Shown here: positions 36,490-47,570 of the stretch, in pieces
Numbering within the stretch: position 1 is the first letter of the stretch
Layout of the letters: each line of letters begins with the position of its first letter
NCBI GenBank assembly: GCA_032622095.1
Contig: CP136065.1
Span: 23,569,141 to 23,633,140 of the forward strand
Origin: Siphonodentalium dalli
Lineage: Eukaryota; Mollusca; Scaphopoda; Gadilida; Siphonodentaliidae
DNA length: 64,000 nt
Reading direction: 5' to 3'
Notes under the pieces: model-generated
Seen by the model: only the letters and a program-made list of their open reading frames with translations
Database searches by the model: none
What the model was told of the DNA's origin: nothing
Position numbers and translations under genes: made by a program

Positions 36490-36982
36490 TCACTCTTCAA
36501 AAGCTTTCGGGCTTATCCCTTTACCCAACAAACCGGCCAAAACCGGCCAAATAAAGATTCAACAGCCTAAAATATCTTCGGTTTGTCTCAATAGAACCAT
36601 ACAAATATGGATATCATTGGAACCGGCTCCTTGACCACATTGTGATAGTTACAGTTATGCCCTGTGCCAATGCATTCTCTTATATATGCGAGTCGACCAT
36701 AGGTCGCCTCGCATATATAAGAGAATGCATTGGCCTAAAAAAAAACTTTTTTTAACACTTTTTACCATTTTTTCTTACATTCTTTAACAATTTTTTTATT
36801 TTTAATGTGTTAAGCCAATGCATTCTCTTATATATTCGAGGCGACCTATGGTCGACTCGCATATATAAGAGAATGCATTGGCACAGGGCCGTTCTGTTGG
36901 GTAAAGGGTTATAGGCCTTCTTCAGTTCATGTATAATATCAACTGAAGTAGGCCAAAGGCCGAAAGCTTTTGAAGAGCGACT
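36490..36982. mobile_element. Older foldback element interrupted by a MITE
   Basis: Left arm CTCTTCAAAAGCTTTCGG (about 36493-36510) pairs with right arm CCGAAAGCTTTTGAAGAG (about 36960-36977). A second block, GGCCTTCTTCAGTT, pairs with AACTGAAGTAGGCC around ATGTATAATATC. The left arm is cut by MITE copy D. Ignoring the MITE, the foldback is about 97 bp. Confidence 0.65.
36513..36912 (+). mobile_element. Hairpin MITE copy D with TTAT on both sides
   Basis: Ends are TTAT-CCCTTTACCCAACA and TGTTGGGTAAAGGG-TTAT. The same terminal repeat as copies A, B, C and E is flanked here by TTAT instead of TTAA, and the four bases are identical on both sides. This supports reading the four bases as a target duplication rather than as part of the inverted repeat. 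Both hairpins are present (about 36666-36735 and 36813-36884). It interrupts the foldback at 36490-36982. Confidence 0.88.
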
Positions 36983-37251
36983 AACTTTTATATTCGCAAT
37001 GTCGATTTATCAGTCCATTTTTACTTTCTGGTTGTTAGTGCCCACGGATAAACTTAATGTGGGACAGATATGGCTTTTTCAGCATTGAGAAAGGTATATT
37101 TATAAAAAAAAAAAAACATTCCAGAAATGATGCTATATCTTTGAACAATGTATTCACTGAAAAGCGAGAGAACTTATCTAGCAGAGTCATATAGGCCTAT
37201 ATACTGGTAACCTTTCACGACTGTTGCTTGTATACATTTTGCGAAAATCCT

Positions 37252-37398
37252 AGGCCAATGCATTCTCTTATACATATAATTATACGAGTCTCTCAGATGG
37301 AGCCTCGCCTTTACATTGCCAGCCAGTACATTCTCTTATATATGCGAGGCTCCCTATGGGAGACTCGCATATATAAGAGAATGCATTTGCACAGGGTT
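37252..37398. mobile_element. Degraded solo copy of the hairpin core
   Basis: Contains CCAATGCATTCTCTTATAC, a shortened first hairpin with an ACATATAATT insertion, and a complete second hairpin whose loop reads CTCCCTATGGGAG (different from the GTCGACC loop of other copies). It ends TTGCACAGGG. No TTAA or TATGTGACCC ends. It resembles the other decayed copy at 10674-10820. Confidence 0.65.
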
Positions 37399-38358
37399 GC
37401 TGGAAGCTCCAGCCATGCAATGTTACCAGTATATATGGATGATTTATATTAACTGGAACATACATAGACAGAACACAAAGCGCATCTTAATCTAGATTAT
37501 TTTATCGAATGAGTTGTGGCCGGCGAATGGATATATGCTCGAGCGAATTGCAACTATGCGCCGTCCGCAACGAGTTCGACAATGAATTTGAGATTATGAT
37601 GCAGTTTGTGTTCTGTATTTATACTACACCGCTATGTCATAAATTCAAGACATTTCTCACCTTCATTGATACAATATAGCTACCTTTATTGTGATTTAAG
37701 TCTGATGAATAACCAGTAATGATCGGGGCATCACCCTAAGCGGGTCGTTGATGTAATGTACGTCATCTTTTCTGCCGACATCAACTAGAATAGTTCCGGC
37801 TTGTATTCCACTAGAGGTATACAATAATATGTAATCAATTGCTGGGATTCCGTTGAATACATGTGACTCACGTCAATGTGTGTGGAATAAATTGTCAGAA
37901 TAATGGCGCACACTTAGTATTTAAAAACGACACATCCCGGTGAAAAAAAAATATTTGTAATAAATAATCCATTTGAACTAACTCAACAACGAGTGTACTA
38001 ACTCATAATATATGAACTTTCTAGCTCGCATGTTATGATGATACAATAACAGTTTTATTCAACTTAGAGTTTTATAAATATTGTTTGCTGTTCAAAAACA
38101 TGTCACATAATTCTGAGATATGACTAAATAACTAATATTTAAGTGATGGTAGAAAATTGATCAAATCAACTCCCATTAACCCATTCTTTGATATAATTAT
38201 TAACGGGTACAGAAACCATACAAGCAGTATATTATCTTGAGTTGGGCACTTTAGACCACAGACAACAAAACGGGATTGGTAGAATGTTGCGGCTCAAACC
38301 CATAACGAAACCTAAACTATTATCATTACTTTGTTCCAGGCTAGAGTATGGTATGGTC
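37399..38358. other. Unassigned DNA upstream of the LTR element
   Basis: No gene or repeat recognised; the last five bases (TGGTC, 38354-38358) are the target duplication of the LTR retrotransposon. Confidence 0.4.
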
Positions 38359-38533
38359 TGTGTTACTGTGTATTATGTATTGTTCTAGCGTTCTGTATCT
38401 GAACGATATGAGCTGATATGAACGACCTATTATTTAGATGGGATTATAAAAGTTTATTTCGGTATCACGTTCATTACAGAGTTCAATTAAAGTCATCTTA
38501 TTCCATGATAATTGTCTTGGTGAGATCTTAACA
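38359..38533 (+). repeat. 5' LTR (175 bp)
   Basis: Begins TGTGTTACTGTG and ends GAGATCTTAACA. A TATAAAAG at 38445-38452 is a plausible TATA box. The sequence directly after it, TGGCGTCGTATACAG, starts with TGG as expected for a tRNA primer-binding site, but the tRNA is not identified. Confidence 0.9.
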
Positions 38534-38648
38534 TGGCGTCGTATACAGTTATATGATAACGGACTCATAGATTACATGAAGAGATTGTTACATGAATCTA
38601 AATTTCCTTGCTGAACTGACAAAACTGTATTCTAATTGACCACGTGAT

Positions 38649-39518
38649 GTGTCTATGATGGCGCAGGCACCAGAACAGCAAACACCCGCTGCAGTTGCTT
38701 TCAATTATGCAACGTCTCCACTAATGCCGCAAAAATTGGACATCAGGATCGACCGCGGTGAAAGTTTCACTCTCTGGAAACAAAGGTGGAACGATTACAG
38801 TAAATTGTCCAACCTCGACAAGCAGCCAGGTGAAATTCAAATGGCTTTATTCAGGTCATGCCTCTCAAATGAAACATTGAAAGTTGTTTTAAACTTGAAT
38901 CTGCCAGATTATAAGAAGAACGTCCCAACTGAGATCATTAAGACCCTTCATCTTCATCTGCATGGACAATTGAATATCGTTATAGAACGCAGAAATTTCA
39001 ATTTACGAACCCAAAGTGAAGATGAACATTTCGATGACTATGTGACCGACCTGAGGGAACTTGCAAAAACGTGTTCATTTTGCGACGCATGTGAAGAGTC
39101 ATTGATCCGAGATCGAATCGTTACGGGCATACAAGATTCCGATACGATAGAACGGTTACTTGTTGAGAAGGATGTCGACCTTACGCGTGCGATTGCTATA
39201 TGTCTCGTAGGGGAAGCTGCGAAACGACACCGCAAAGAGATTACTGGCGATTCCAATGACATTTATGTAATATCACAATATAAACGGGAACGCAATAAAA
39301 AACAGCAATTTTCGCGAGACTATAAAGGTACCCAGAAAACGACGATTTGTGAAAAATGTACGAAACAACACGCTCAGAACGCTCGTTGTCCAGCGTTTAA
39401 TTCACATTGCGCAGTTTGCTTGTGCAGGGACATTGGGCTAAATCAAAATTGGGCCAAGGAAAAGGAACAGTCTCATCGCAAAAACATGTTTCTGTCATAC
39501 ATTTCGGGCCCCTGTTAG
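38649..39518 (+). pseudogene. gag: Gypsy gag-like region
   Basis: Open for 289 codons from a plausible ATG. The N-terminal part (FTLWKQRWNDYSKLSNL, then HFDDYVTDLRELAKTCSF, then LIRDRIVTGIQD) is the capsid-like block shared by this group of animal Gypsy elements. Near the C-terminus are a knuckle-like CEKCTKQHAQNARC and CAVC. Just after CAVC the frame slips: GHWAKSKLGQG continues in the frame of pol, so gag and pol were probably one continuous frame before a small deletion near 39425. The TAG at 39516 is thus not the natural end. Confidence 0.8.
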
Positions 39519-40470
39519 CTCCAATATCGCACAGATAAGCACCTACGATTGATGTTCTGGTTGGAGGCAAAATAGCGAATGGCAAGATAATTCAAGCAGT
39601 TCCAGATACTGGGGCTGAGGGATCAGCCTGTGGGTTGGATGTACTTTGCCAACTCGAGATTGATCCGCTGAATCTGCGACCAACTACTGCTTCTTTGTGT
39701 GCCGCAGATAACCGAGAAATTGAGCAACTGGGATAATTTGATGCTGAAATTGTGTGTGGATCTTATCGTGTTAAAGATACCATTCACGTGTTGCAAGGCA
39801 CAACAGGGTTATACATGTCATGGATAACGTCACGAGACCTTGGCATCATTCCAGAGGACTATCCAGCACAGAGAGGAGGTAATATGTTGAAACCTATGAT
39901 GTATCGTGCGGAAAACGACAGATTACTCGCGAGCGACCATATGCATGCGACTACTGCTTTACCTGATGGTTATTATGAAGCGACGACTTCTACTAGTTTA
40001 ACCAGTGTACAAGGGGACACTTTTGTTAATGATCGGAACCATGTTGACATCGGAGCATCAACAGTCCACACGCATGTGACAAACGCGATTACGGAGACAA
40101 ACGCGATAACCACAGACCGTATGCATGCGACCAGCGAAATAAGCGAATCTGTAACTCTTCGAGAGCAGTTCATGGCGGAATTTCCCATTGTGTTCGATTG
40201 TGAGATCCGCGCTATGCCCGATGAGCAATTTAAAATCGAACTCCAGGACAATCACATTCCTTTCTGTATAAAAGCACCACGCACCATTCCTTATGCATAT
40301 CGAGATAAACTTCAAGATAAACTGAATAGTATGCTCGAAAAAGGAATCATAGTTCCAGTAACAGATCCTACCGAATGGTGTGCCCCAATTGTAGTGGCCC
40401 CGAAAAAAAATTCGGACGATATTCGCCTATGTGTCGACTTCACCAAATTGAACGAGTTTGTTCAACGTTT
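39425..40470 (+). pseudogene. pol: Gypsy pol, protease and first part of RT
   Basis: The protease is marked by VLVGGKIANG and the active-site VPDTGAEGSACG. Stops at 39536-39538 and 39734-39736 break it. The RT starts with FPIVFD, HIPFCIKAPRTIPY and IRLCVDFTKLNEFVQR. Directly after this the usual block leading to the catalytic Asp is missing (about 20-25 residues) and the frame changes near 40470. Function when intact: polyprotein processing and cDNA synthesis. Confidence 0.85.
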
Positions 40471-42870
40471 GACTGTCTCAGCGGCTACTGGCAGTGCCCT
40501 CTGTCTTCCGACAGTCAACGTCTGACAACATTTATCACCCCTTTTGGACGGTTCATGTTTTTACGGGCTCCATTTGGAATTTGTTCGATATCCGAACACT
40601 ACAATAGGCGGATGGACGAAGCTCTCACTGGAATACCGAGACATCGGAAAATTGTTGATGATTTTGTGGCATATGATGACTCACTCGAATCGCACGTGAC
40701 ACATGTACGTCAGATTCTAACACGTTGTTCGCAGAAGGGCATTTCGTTGAATCCTGATAAATTCGTTGTCGGTGAATCCGAAGTTACGTTCTGCGGTTAC
40801 AGAATACACGACAAAGGATATACAATCAGTTCTGATATTACGGAAACTATCAGTGACTTCCCAGTTCCAAAGAACATAACTGATTTCAGATCATTTTTTG
40901 GGCTGGCGAACCAGTTGGCTGGTTTTACTAATCAGATTGCCAAATATCTAGACCCTTTACGACCACTTCTCAAGTCGAGCAACGAATTTATATGGGATTC
41001 GGTTCATGAAACGGCGTTCAGAAAAGCTAGAGATGTCATGTGTACTGTGCCTGTTCTCTCGTATTATGAGCCTCAAAGACTTACTGCATTGCATGTCGAT
41101 GCCAGTCGCTTGAATGGTTTAGGATTCGTCCTTTTCCAACAGGAACCGTCAAATAAAACGTGGCATGTCGTTCAAGCAGGCTCAAGATTTCTATCCGCAG
41201 CGGAAACTCGGTATGCCATGATTGAACTGGAGATGTTAGCAGCCGTTTGGGCAGTTCAAAAATGTCGAATTTTCCTGGAAGGACTGTCAAAATTCGAACT
41301 CGTTACGGATCATCGACCACTTGTGCCAATATTAAATAGTTATTGTTTGAGTGACGTTGACAATCCTCGACTACAAACTATGCGAATGAAGCTGATGCGA
41401 TATCAATTCCACACGACGTGGATTCCTGGAACTAAATTGTCTGCTGCAGATGCTCTCAGTCGCAACCCAATAAAAGACCCTGATAACGAGGACCAGATTT
41501 TAGAGCAAGAGGTTGAGTACAGTTTGAGATCCATTATGATCCAGCCTATATCAGATGACATTGTCGAGGAGGACCTCCATTTTGAAGCTGTAAAAAACGT
41601 TTCAAGTGACGATGACGAATATCAGGAACTGTATTCAGTTGTCGAGAAAGGATTTCCAGACGACAAGAAAGACTTATCACTTGCTCTCCGTCAATACTGG
41701 GCCGTACGCGATCGACTTACAATTGACAATGGCTATATCGTGTGTGGCTGCCGATTAGTAATTCCAAAAGAAATGAGGAAAAACATGCTGACTAAACTGC
41801 ATGCAAGCCACCAAGGGATTGAACGTTCGAAGCGCAGGGCTAGCTTGACTGTTTATTGGCCAGGAATTGATGCAGATATAGATAGGACTGTACGATCCTG
41901 TAGGATTTGCAGTGAACGCCTTCCTTCTCAGTGCCAGGAGCCAATAAAACAACATCCGGTGCCTAGCCGAGTGTTTGAACACATGTGTTCATATTTGTTT
42001 ACATCAAATGGATGTCAGTATCTGATAATAACAGATGTCAAGTCTGGCTGGCCGTCTATTTTTAACTTGGGAAAAGAAGCAACTTCAGTTAAACTGATCG
42101 AGCCTTGCAAAAAGACATTCACTGATACGGCAATTCCGACAATTCTATATAGTGATAATGGACCGCAGTATGCATCTCGTGTTTTCCAGACATTTCTAAA
42201 AGACTGGGGTGTTCGACACATTACTTCGTCACCGCGATATCCGCAGTCCAATTTTCACGCGGAGGCAAGTGTCAAAGCAATGAAACATCTTCTTCAGTCG
42301 GCGTTTCGACCAGGTGAAAAATCAGTTGATATGGACCATTGGCAAAAAGGACTATTACAATGGAGAAATACGCCACGCAACGACGGACGATCACCTGCGC
42401 AGATAGTTTTCGGACACCCTGCTCGAGATACGCCCCCTGTCCATAAACGCGCTTTTGCACCAGAATGGCAAATGTCAATCAAAACCGCTGACGAGAACGC
42501 GTCGCAAATTCGAGATAAACTTGAGCAACACTATAACAGGAAGTCGAGGTGTTTACCTGAATTAACTGTTGGAAGTAAAGTTGCAGTTCAGTGTCATAAG
42601 ACCAAGCTGTGGGACATATAAGGGACAGTGATTGAAATCGGGACCAATCGCGATTATCTTGTGAAGTTTGCTTCAGGGCGTGTATGGCGACGAAACCGTC
42701 GTTTCCTCCGCAAACGCATCGCGATAAGCCACCCAAATCCATCACCGGCTAACATCAGTATCAGTTCAACGGTCCCACTGACTCCACCCACGGAGCAGTC
42801 GTACAAGACATCAACCACGACGACTGATCGAGGAACTGTAAGATGTTACGACATGTGTGAACGTTACTGA
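40471..42870 (+). pseudogene. pol: Gypsy pol, RT palm, RNase H and integrase
   Basis: Continues at STFDCLSGYWQ (first catalytic Asp), then FLRAPFGI and RKIVDDFVAYDD (the xVDD catalytic pair, near 40655). RNase H shows ALHVDAS, IELEMLAAVW and VTDHRPL, followed by SAADALSR. The integrase zinc finger is HASHQ...CRICSER; the catalytic triad is visible as ITDVKSGW (Asp), YSDNGPQY (Asp) and AEASVKAM (Glu). A TAA at 42619-42621 interrupts it, but the frame continues through WRRNRRFLRKRI to 42870, the expected C-terminal tail. About 750 residues before the stop are uninterrupted. Confidence 0.9.
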
Positions 42871-42901
42871 CAAAACTGTTCATTGTAATTTCGTTACGTC
42901 A

Positions 42902-42932
42902 CACACAAGAGAGTGAGAGAGAGAGTGAGAGA
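42902..42932 (+). other. Polypurine tract
   Basis: A run of GA-rich sequence (AGAGAGTGAGAGAGAG and continuing) immediately upstream of the 3' LTR, in the position where plus-strand synthesis is primed in LTR retrotransposons. Confidence 0.8.
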
Positions 42933-43099
42933 TGTGTTACTGTGTATTATGTATTGTTCTAGCGTTCTGTATCGGTCGCTGATATGAACGAACTATTATC
43001 TAGATGGGATTCTAACAAGTTTATTTCGGTATCACGTTCATTACAGAGTTCAATTAAAGTCATCTTATTCCATGATAATTGTCTTGTGAGATCTTAACA
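42933..43099 (+). repeat. 3' LTR (167 bp)
   Basis: Matches the 5' LTR from TGTGTTACTG to CTTAACA with several indels (for example CTGTATCGGTCGCTGAT in place of CTGTATCTGAACGATATG). Followed by the target duplication TGGTC. Confidence 0.9.
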
Positions 43100-43104
43100 T
43101 GGTC

Positions 43105-43509
43105 TATTAGTTTCAATGCCAACTCCGTTGATAAGTAATTGTATAACTATAGTCTTTGGTTTATATACCAGAATCGCGAATTTCGGCGAAATTCATTGGT
43201 TGGTGTCATCCATCATCATATTGACAAAATCGCGAATTTGAAATACCATTAATGGCGACAATATATTTCTGCATCTAAAATGTAGTTTCCACTTATTTTA
43301 CCGAGCGTGCAGTTCACCAACAATGTATTAGTGTTTAGCCCCGGCAATATATTTCTCATTATAGTGTAACAGAGCTTATATAAAACATTCAAGGCGGCTC
43401 TAGGAGAACAAAAATAGCGCTCCTCACACCGTCCTGTAAAAGCCAGCTTTGGTCACTAGGACGTAACAACTACAGATACAGATAAATACAAGAGATCTCT
43501 CTAATATAG
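43105..43509. other. Unassigned DNA
   Basis: CGCGAATTT is repeated near 43173 and 43230. No gene recognised. TCTAATATAG at 43500-43509 is the left target duplication of the next element. Confidence 0.35.
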
Positions 43510-44006
43510 TAGATCATGCCACGAATCTCTACTATGGCTAACGACCGTAGAGATCATATTCCACCAGTACAAAACCTTGGAACTTTTTGAAGTTTTGACA
43601 GGGAACCTTATAAAGTCGAAAAAATAACACGCGGAATATATATCTTAATGATTATCTGTTCCTTAATATTGTACATCACTATATGTGACGGTCCCAATTG
43701 TGACTTTTGAGAGCCGATATCGCAATAAATATTCAATTAATTACCCAGGAAAAATTCCATAATTGTAAGAATCGCAAAGCTAAATCGTTCACAAAGTCAC
43801 TTAAATCGTGAAATTTCGAGTTGGGACCTTCACCTACAGTAAAGTACATTATTAAGTAACAGATAACAAAGAAATCTATTCCCTGTGTTATTTTTTTCGA
43901 TTTTATAAGGTTCCCTGTCAAAACTTCAAAAAGTTCCAAGGTTTTGTACTGGTGGAAAATGATCCCTACGGGCATTAGCCATAGTAGAGATTCATGTTAT
44001 GATCTA
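43510..44006. mobile_element. Long-TIR MITE with 10 bp target duplication (Mutator-like), copy 1
   Basis: Arms of about 170-190 bp are inverted copies: TAGATCATG..., CTACTATGGCTAACG, CCAGTACAAAACCTTGG, GTTTTGACAGGGAACC and so on reappear in reverse at the right end. TCTAATATAG occurs on both sides (43500-43509 and 44007-44016). A 9-10 bp target duplication with long inverted repeats is typical of Mutator-type elements. No ORF of its own. Confidence 0.82.
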
Positions 44007-44016
44007 TCTAATATAG

Positions 44017-44726
44017 TAGCCCATGATTTGGGGTACTAAGTTATCCAGGTTCGCAAAACTGGTATTTTGTTATCCAGCTCCGAGCTCTCACAGCGTCGCT
44101 AACATCTCTCACGTTATCGACGCTGTCCAGATTCCAGAATTTACAAGAAAACCAATGTCAGAAATGGTAACGCGCTCAAGATCATATATTATATACCCAT
44201 GTTTGTAATCATAGAATATTAAATATATTGGTTTCGCGACCAACTAAGAATTCCGTTAAAATAACAATAACAACCAGCACCTAATTAACGAACCGGGGGC
44301 CGACTCGGTCGTCTCCGACCACAACCCTCAGTGGGCTGCAGAACGAAAAATTTCTTTATAAGACTTACAAATTATATTTTTCATTTCTTTTATCTGTAAT
44401 TGACATAGCTTGTCACAAACCAAAAATCAACATTATTGACACAATAATGTAAAGGACAATGAACAAAATTGAAATTCCCAACTACACATTTTACCGGACT
44501 CGGCCTCCGGGTCGCGCAGTTCGACTTTTAAATCCGTCCCAAAAATTCCCATTTCTATAAATAAAACCCCCAGCGCAAACTCGAGCGCCCAGGCGAAACA
44601 GGAATTTGTACATTAGTATACACGCGGCGCGCGTAACATGATTGTTGTAAATTGGAGATAATAAGTGTTGAATAATAATTTTATCGCCGACAACACAGAC
44701 TGATCACATAATACCAGAATCGTGTT
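44017..44726. other. Unassigned intergenic DNA
   Basis: Short frames only. No recognised repeat or gene. Confidence 0.3.
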
Positions 44727-45183
44727 TTAACCCTTTACCCAACAAACCGGCCAAACCCGGCCAAATAAAGCTTCAACAGCCTAAAATACCCTGTGCCAAT
44801 GCATTCTCTTATATATGCGAGTCGACCATAGGTCGCCTCGCATATATAAGAGAATGCATTGGCCTAACAATTTTTTATCATTTTTTTTAAATAAATGTTT
44901 CTGACAATTTTTAGGACATAAAATAAAAAAAACATCCATTACCCTGCAGGGAGCCCCACACATATATAGAAGCATATAGAAGAGTGTCGTCTGCTCATGT
45001 TTGTCTGGGGCTCTGTATGGGTGAAATTATAAAATTGTTAAAGAATACAAGAAAAAATTTATTAAAATTGTAAAAAATTGTTAGGCCAATGCATTCTCTT
45101 ATATATGCGAGGCGACCTATGGTCGACTCGCATATATAAGAGAATGCATTGGCACAGGGCCGTTCTGTTGGGTAAAGGGTTAA
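44727..45183 (+). mobile_element. Chimeric hairpin MITE, copy E: TTAA coat with TA-type core
   Basis: Outer ends are those of the TTAA family (TTAA-CCCTTTACCCAACA, TTGGGTAAAGGG-TTAA). The core (44789-45159) is instead the version found in the TATGTGACCC elements, with the CCCTGCAGGGAGCCCC spacer. The left arm is shortened: CAACAGCCTAAAA joins TA-CCCTGTGCC directly, lacking about 100 bp present in copies A and D. A swap or nested insertion is indicated. Confidence 0.85.
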
Positions 45184-45370
45184 CCTGTCCATAAATAATG
45201 AGTTTCCCAAATAATTGTCTGATTTGCGTGATACTGCAGTAGTATATCTCCTATTGCATTGGTTTCTGAATGAAACGTTCCGCAGAGACAACTGATGCAC
45301 CACATTGTTATAAACGATACAAGTTTCATGTTTTGCGCATTAACTGCATGGGTGATATTATTTGATTAAT

Positions 45371-45847
45371 TTAAAGGCCCACTTAATTTTCGAACCCCCA
45401 GATTACATTATATAAATTATATGCCATATTATATACCATTTGAAAGAGGAAGCTCCAAAACATTGTATTATCAACTTGTCCGGTGTAATAAACTGTGGAC
45501 ATGTTGTTTTTATTGAGTTGCCAACGCGTTTTGTCATCAAGTTTGAAGTAAAAATCAGTATTATTTTCAATGCAGGGGGAATAACTCTATATATTAAAGA
45601 TAGAGGTCTTCCCCTTCCATTGAAAACGTTTGAATTCTGTTACATTCTGGGTGCCAGAGGGGGGAGGTCATTCTAGGTTTTCAGCAGTTTTCCATTTCTC
45701 CGTGGGCATCTTCTGAGACACAGATGTTTCAAATAGTGATGAATTATAGTATTTTAATCATATTCTATGGCATAGATTGTTATTAAAACCGTATATCAAG
45801 GCACTATAAAAAAAAATCGGCGACTCGAAAATTAAGTGGGCCTTTAA
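45371..45847. mobile_element. TTAA-flanked MITE, AGGCCC family
   Basis: Perfect 19 bp terminal repeats AGGCCCACTTAATTTTCGA sit directly inside TTAA on both sides (45371-45374, 45844-45847). The interior is unrelated to the other MITEs. A 78-codon plus-strand frame (45440-45676) has no recognisable domain and is probably incidental. TTAA duplication suggests piggyBac-type mobilisation. Confidence 0.85.
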
Positions 45848-46599
45848 TAGCAGACTAAAAAGTAATTGGTATTTTGACAGAGGTGTTATCGGTAAGGGAC
45901 ACCGCTGGAAGAGATTGATCCAGTTCGAGAAAGTTCCGTTTATAGACAAAATGGCGTCATCAATGACAGACCAAGCCGTCTCAACGTGAGATTATTAGAG
46001 CGATTGCTTTTTTCTGCATAGTCGAAATTCAGAACAAAGAACGATCGTTAAAATTTCAATAAATACCTTTCACTTTCATGTCAATCTCAATCATTGTTTC
46101 ATATTGATTGAACCAAACAATAGCACTCAAATCAACTAGACGACATTAGCCCAACCTGGCTACTAGCATTATAATACCATTATAGAATACAGACAAATTC
46201 CGCTCGACTAATGCTCCCATTGGAAAACGAATTTTCAGGTCCGCCGTTTTGAAGTGTTATTTATAGGTATAAAGTATCGTCTGGTTTCGAGCGAGAATGC
46301 GCCTGAAATTCCATATGCCTACTATTAACGTAATTTGTGTTATGCTTTACACGATCATATGCCGTCTGTTGGAAATGTTACTGCCCTGTTGGGGTTTCTG
46401 GGTACTTTGTACTCTTGTTATTAAGTTAGAAATTGCGTGCTCTTGTACCAACCATGTGTGAATCAGCAAGGTTACTTTACTTTAAATGATTGCTATCCTG
46501 ATGAAAACAACAAAACGATATAGGAAAGCACCCCTTATTATGAACACAATGACCCAATTCCCATAACTATCGCGTAATGAATAAACCGAAAAATAAATA
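45848..46599. other. Unassigned intergenic DNA
   Basis: No gene, RNA or repeat boundary recognised. Confidence 0.3.
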
Positions 46600-47215
46600 A
46601 ATAATACCTCCACGACAAAAGTACCCGTCGAAATCCGTCCGGTTTTACCCGATTTGACCTTGAATTGATCATTTTGAAGGTCAATGTCAGGTTGGGGTCA
46701 CAATTCGACCCGTCCAAAACAATCATCGGACAAAAGTAACCCTAGGTATCAAATTTCGTCGAAATCCCGTCAAAATTCGCGATTTGACCTTGTATTGACA
46801 ATTTTGAAGGTCAATGTCAGGTCGGGGTCACAATTTGACCCGTCCAAAAACACTCCCCGGACAAAAGTACCCCTATAGGTATCAAATTTCGTCGAAATCC
46901 GTCCGTTTTACCAGATTTTACCTTGAATTGACCTTTTTGAAGGTCAAGGTCAGGTCGGGGTAACGATTTGACCCGTCCAAAAGACTCCTCGGACAAAAGT
47001 ACCTTTATCAAATTTTTTCGAAATTCGTCCTGTTTTACCCGATTTGACCTTGAATTGACCTTTTTGAAGGTCAAGGTCAGGTCGGGGTCACGATTTGACC
47101 CGTCCAAAACACTCCCTGGACAAAATTACCTCTAGGTATCAAATTTCGTCAAATCCGTCTGGCAGTTTTTCCGGCCATAGCTAACACACAGACAGACAGA
47201 CAGACAGAAGTCCCA
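46600..47215. repeat. 130 bp tandem array with ACAG tail, locus 1
   Basis: Four diverged units of 127-133 bp. Each contains GATTTGACCTTGAATTGA, TTTTGAAGGTCAAKGTCAGG, CGGGGTCACRATTTGACCC, CGGACAAAAGTACC and ATCAAATTTCGTCGAAATCC. Anchors occur at about 46651, 46781, 46912 and 47041. The array ends in GGCCATAGCTAACACACAG and a CAGA run (47193-47210). The same order recurs at 58500-58980. Confidence 0.85.
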
Positions 47216-47289
47216 AAATATATATTAGATGTATATATTGCTATCATATACATGCTTCATATACTATGCATATATACCTATTATGCAGG

Positions 47290-47570
47290 ATATAAACACT
47301 GGATGTGCAATTTGTTGTATTCTCTTCGAATTTCAAGCTTTGGTCACCATACTTCGTCAAACAAGCGATTGATATCATATCTACAGAATGTGTTGATCCT
47401 GTAATTATTGTTGCGGCAACATTGTGTATGTCATCGAATTTTTTTTTAAAGTAATCTGTCGTGGTGCCCCACAATACATCACCATTATATAGTCTATAAT
47501 TGGTAAGATATATGCTGTGTATATTTTGTTGCAGGGCATTCGAAGTGGGTTCATGCAAAATAGCATACAT
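47290..47570 (-). pseudogene. LINE RT C-terminal fragment
   Basis: On the minus strand one frame reads IYTAYILPIIDYIMVMYCG and the next LKKKFDDIHNVAATIITG-like sequence (FDDIHNVAATIITGSTHS). This is the usual post-RT block of non-LTR elements (YxAYIxPxxDYxxxxWG...IxxxQxxAAxIIxG). It is frameshifted and truncated on both sides, and the 37 bp minisatellite starts at its edge. Confidence 0.6.

Larger units (their letters stand above)
38359..43099 (+). mobile_element. Full-length Ty3/Gypsy LTR retrotransposon, inactive
   Basis: A 4741 bp element bounded by short LTRs (TGTGTTACTG...CTTAACA) with a perfect 5 bp target duplication TGGTC (38354-38358 and 43100-43104). Gene order gag, protease, RT, RNase H, integrase is that of Ty3/Gypsy. 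Lesions: a frame change in the zinc-finger region (about 39425), stops at 39536 and 39734, an RT deletion/frameshift near 40470, and a stop at 42619. The LTRs differ in length (175 and 167 bp) and sequence, so the insertion is not recent. No envelope-like gene is seen. Confidence 0.93.

Noticed and set aside
42628-42870. Separate small gene downstream of pol
   Set aside because: It is in the same frame as pol after a single TAA and has the RNRRFL tail expected at the Gypsy pol C-terminus, so it is part of the broken pol.
45440-45676. 78-codon frame inside the AGGCCC MITE as a transposase
   Set aside because: Far too short, with no DDD/DDE-type context or other piggyBac motif visible.
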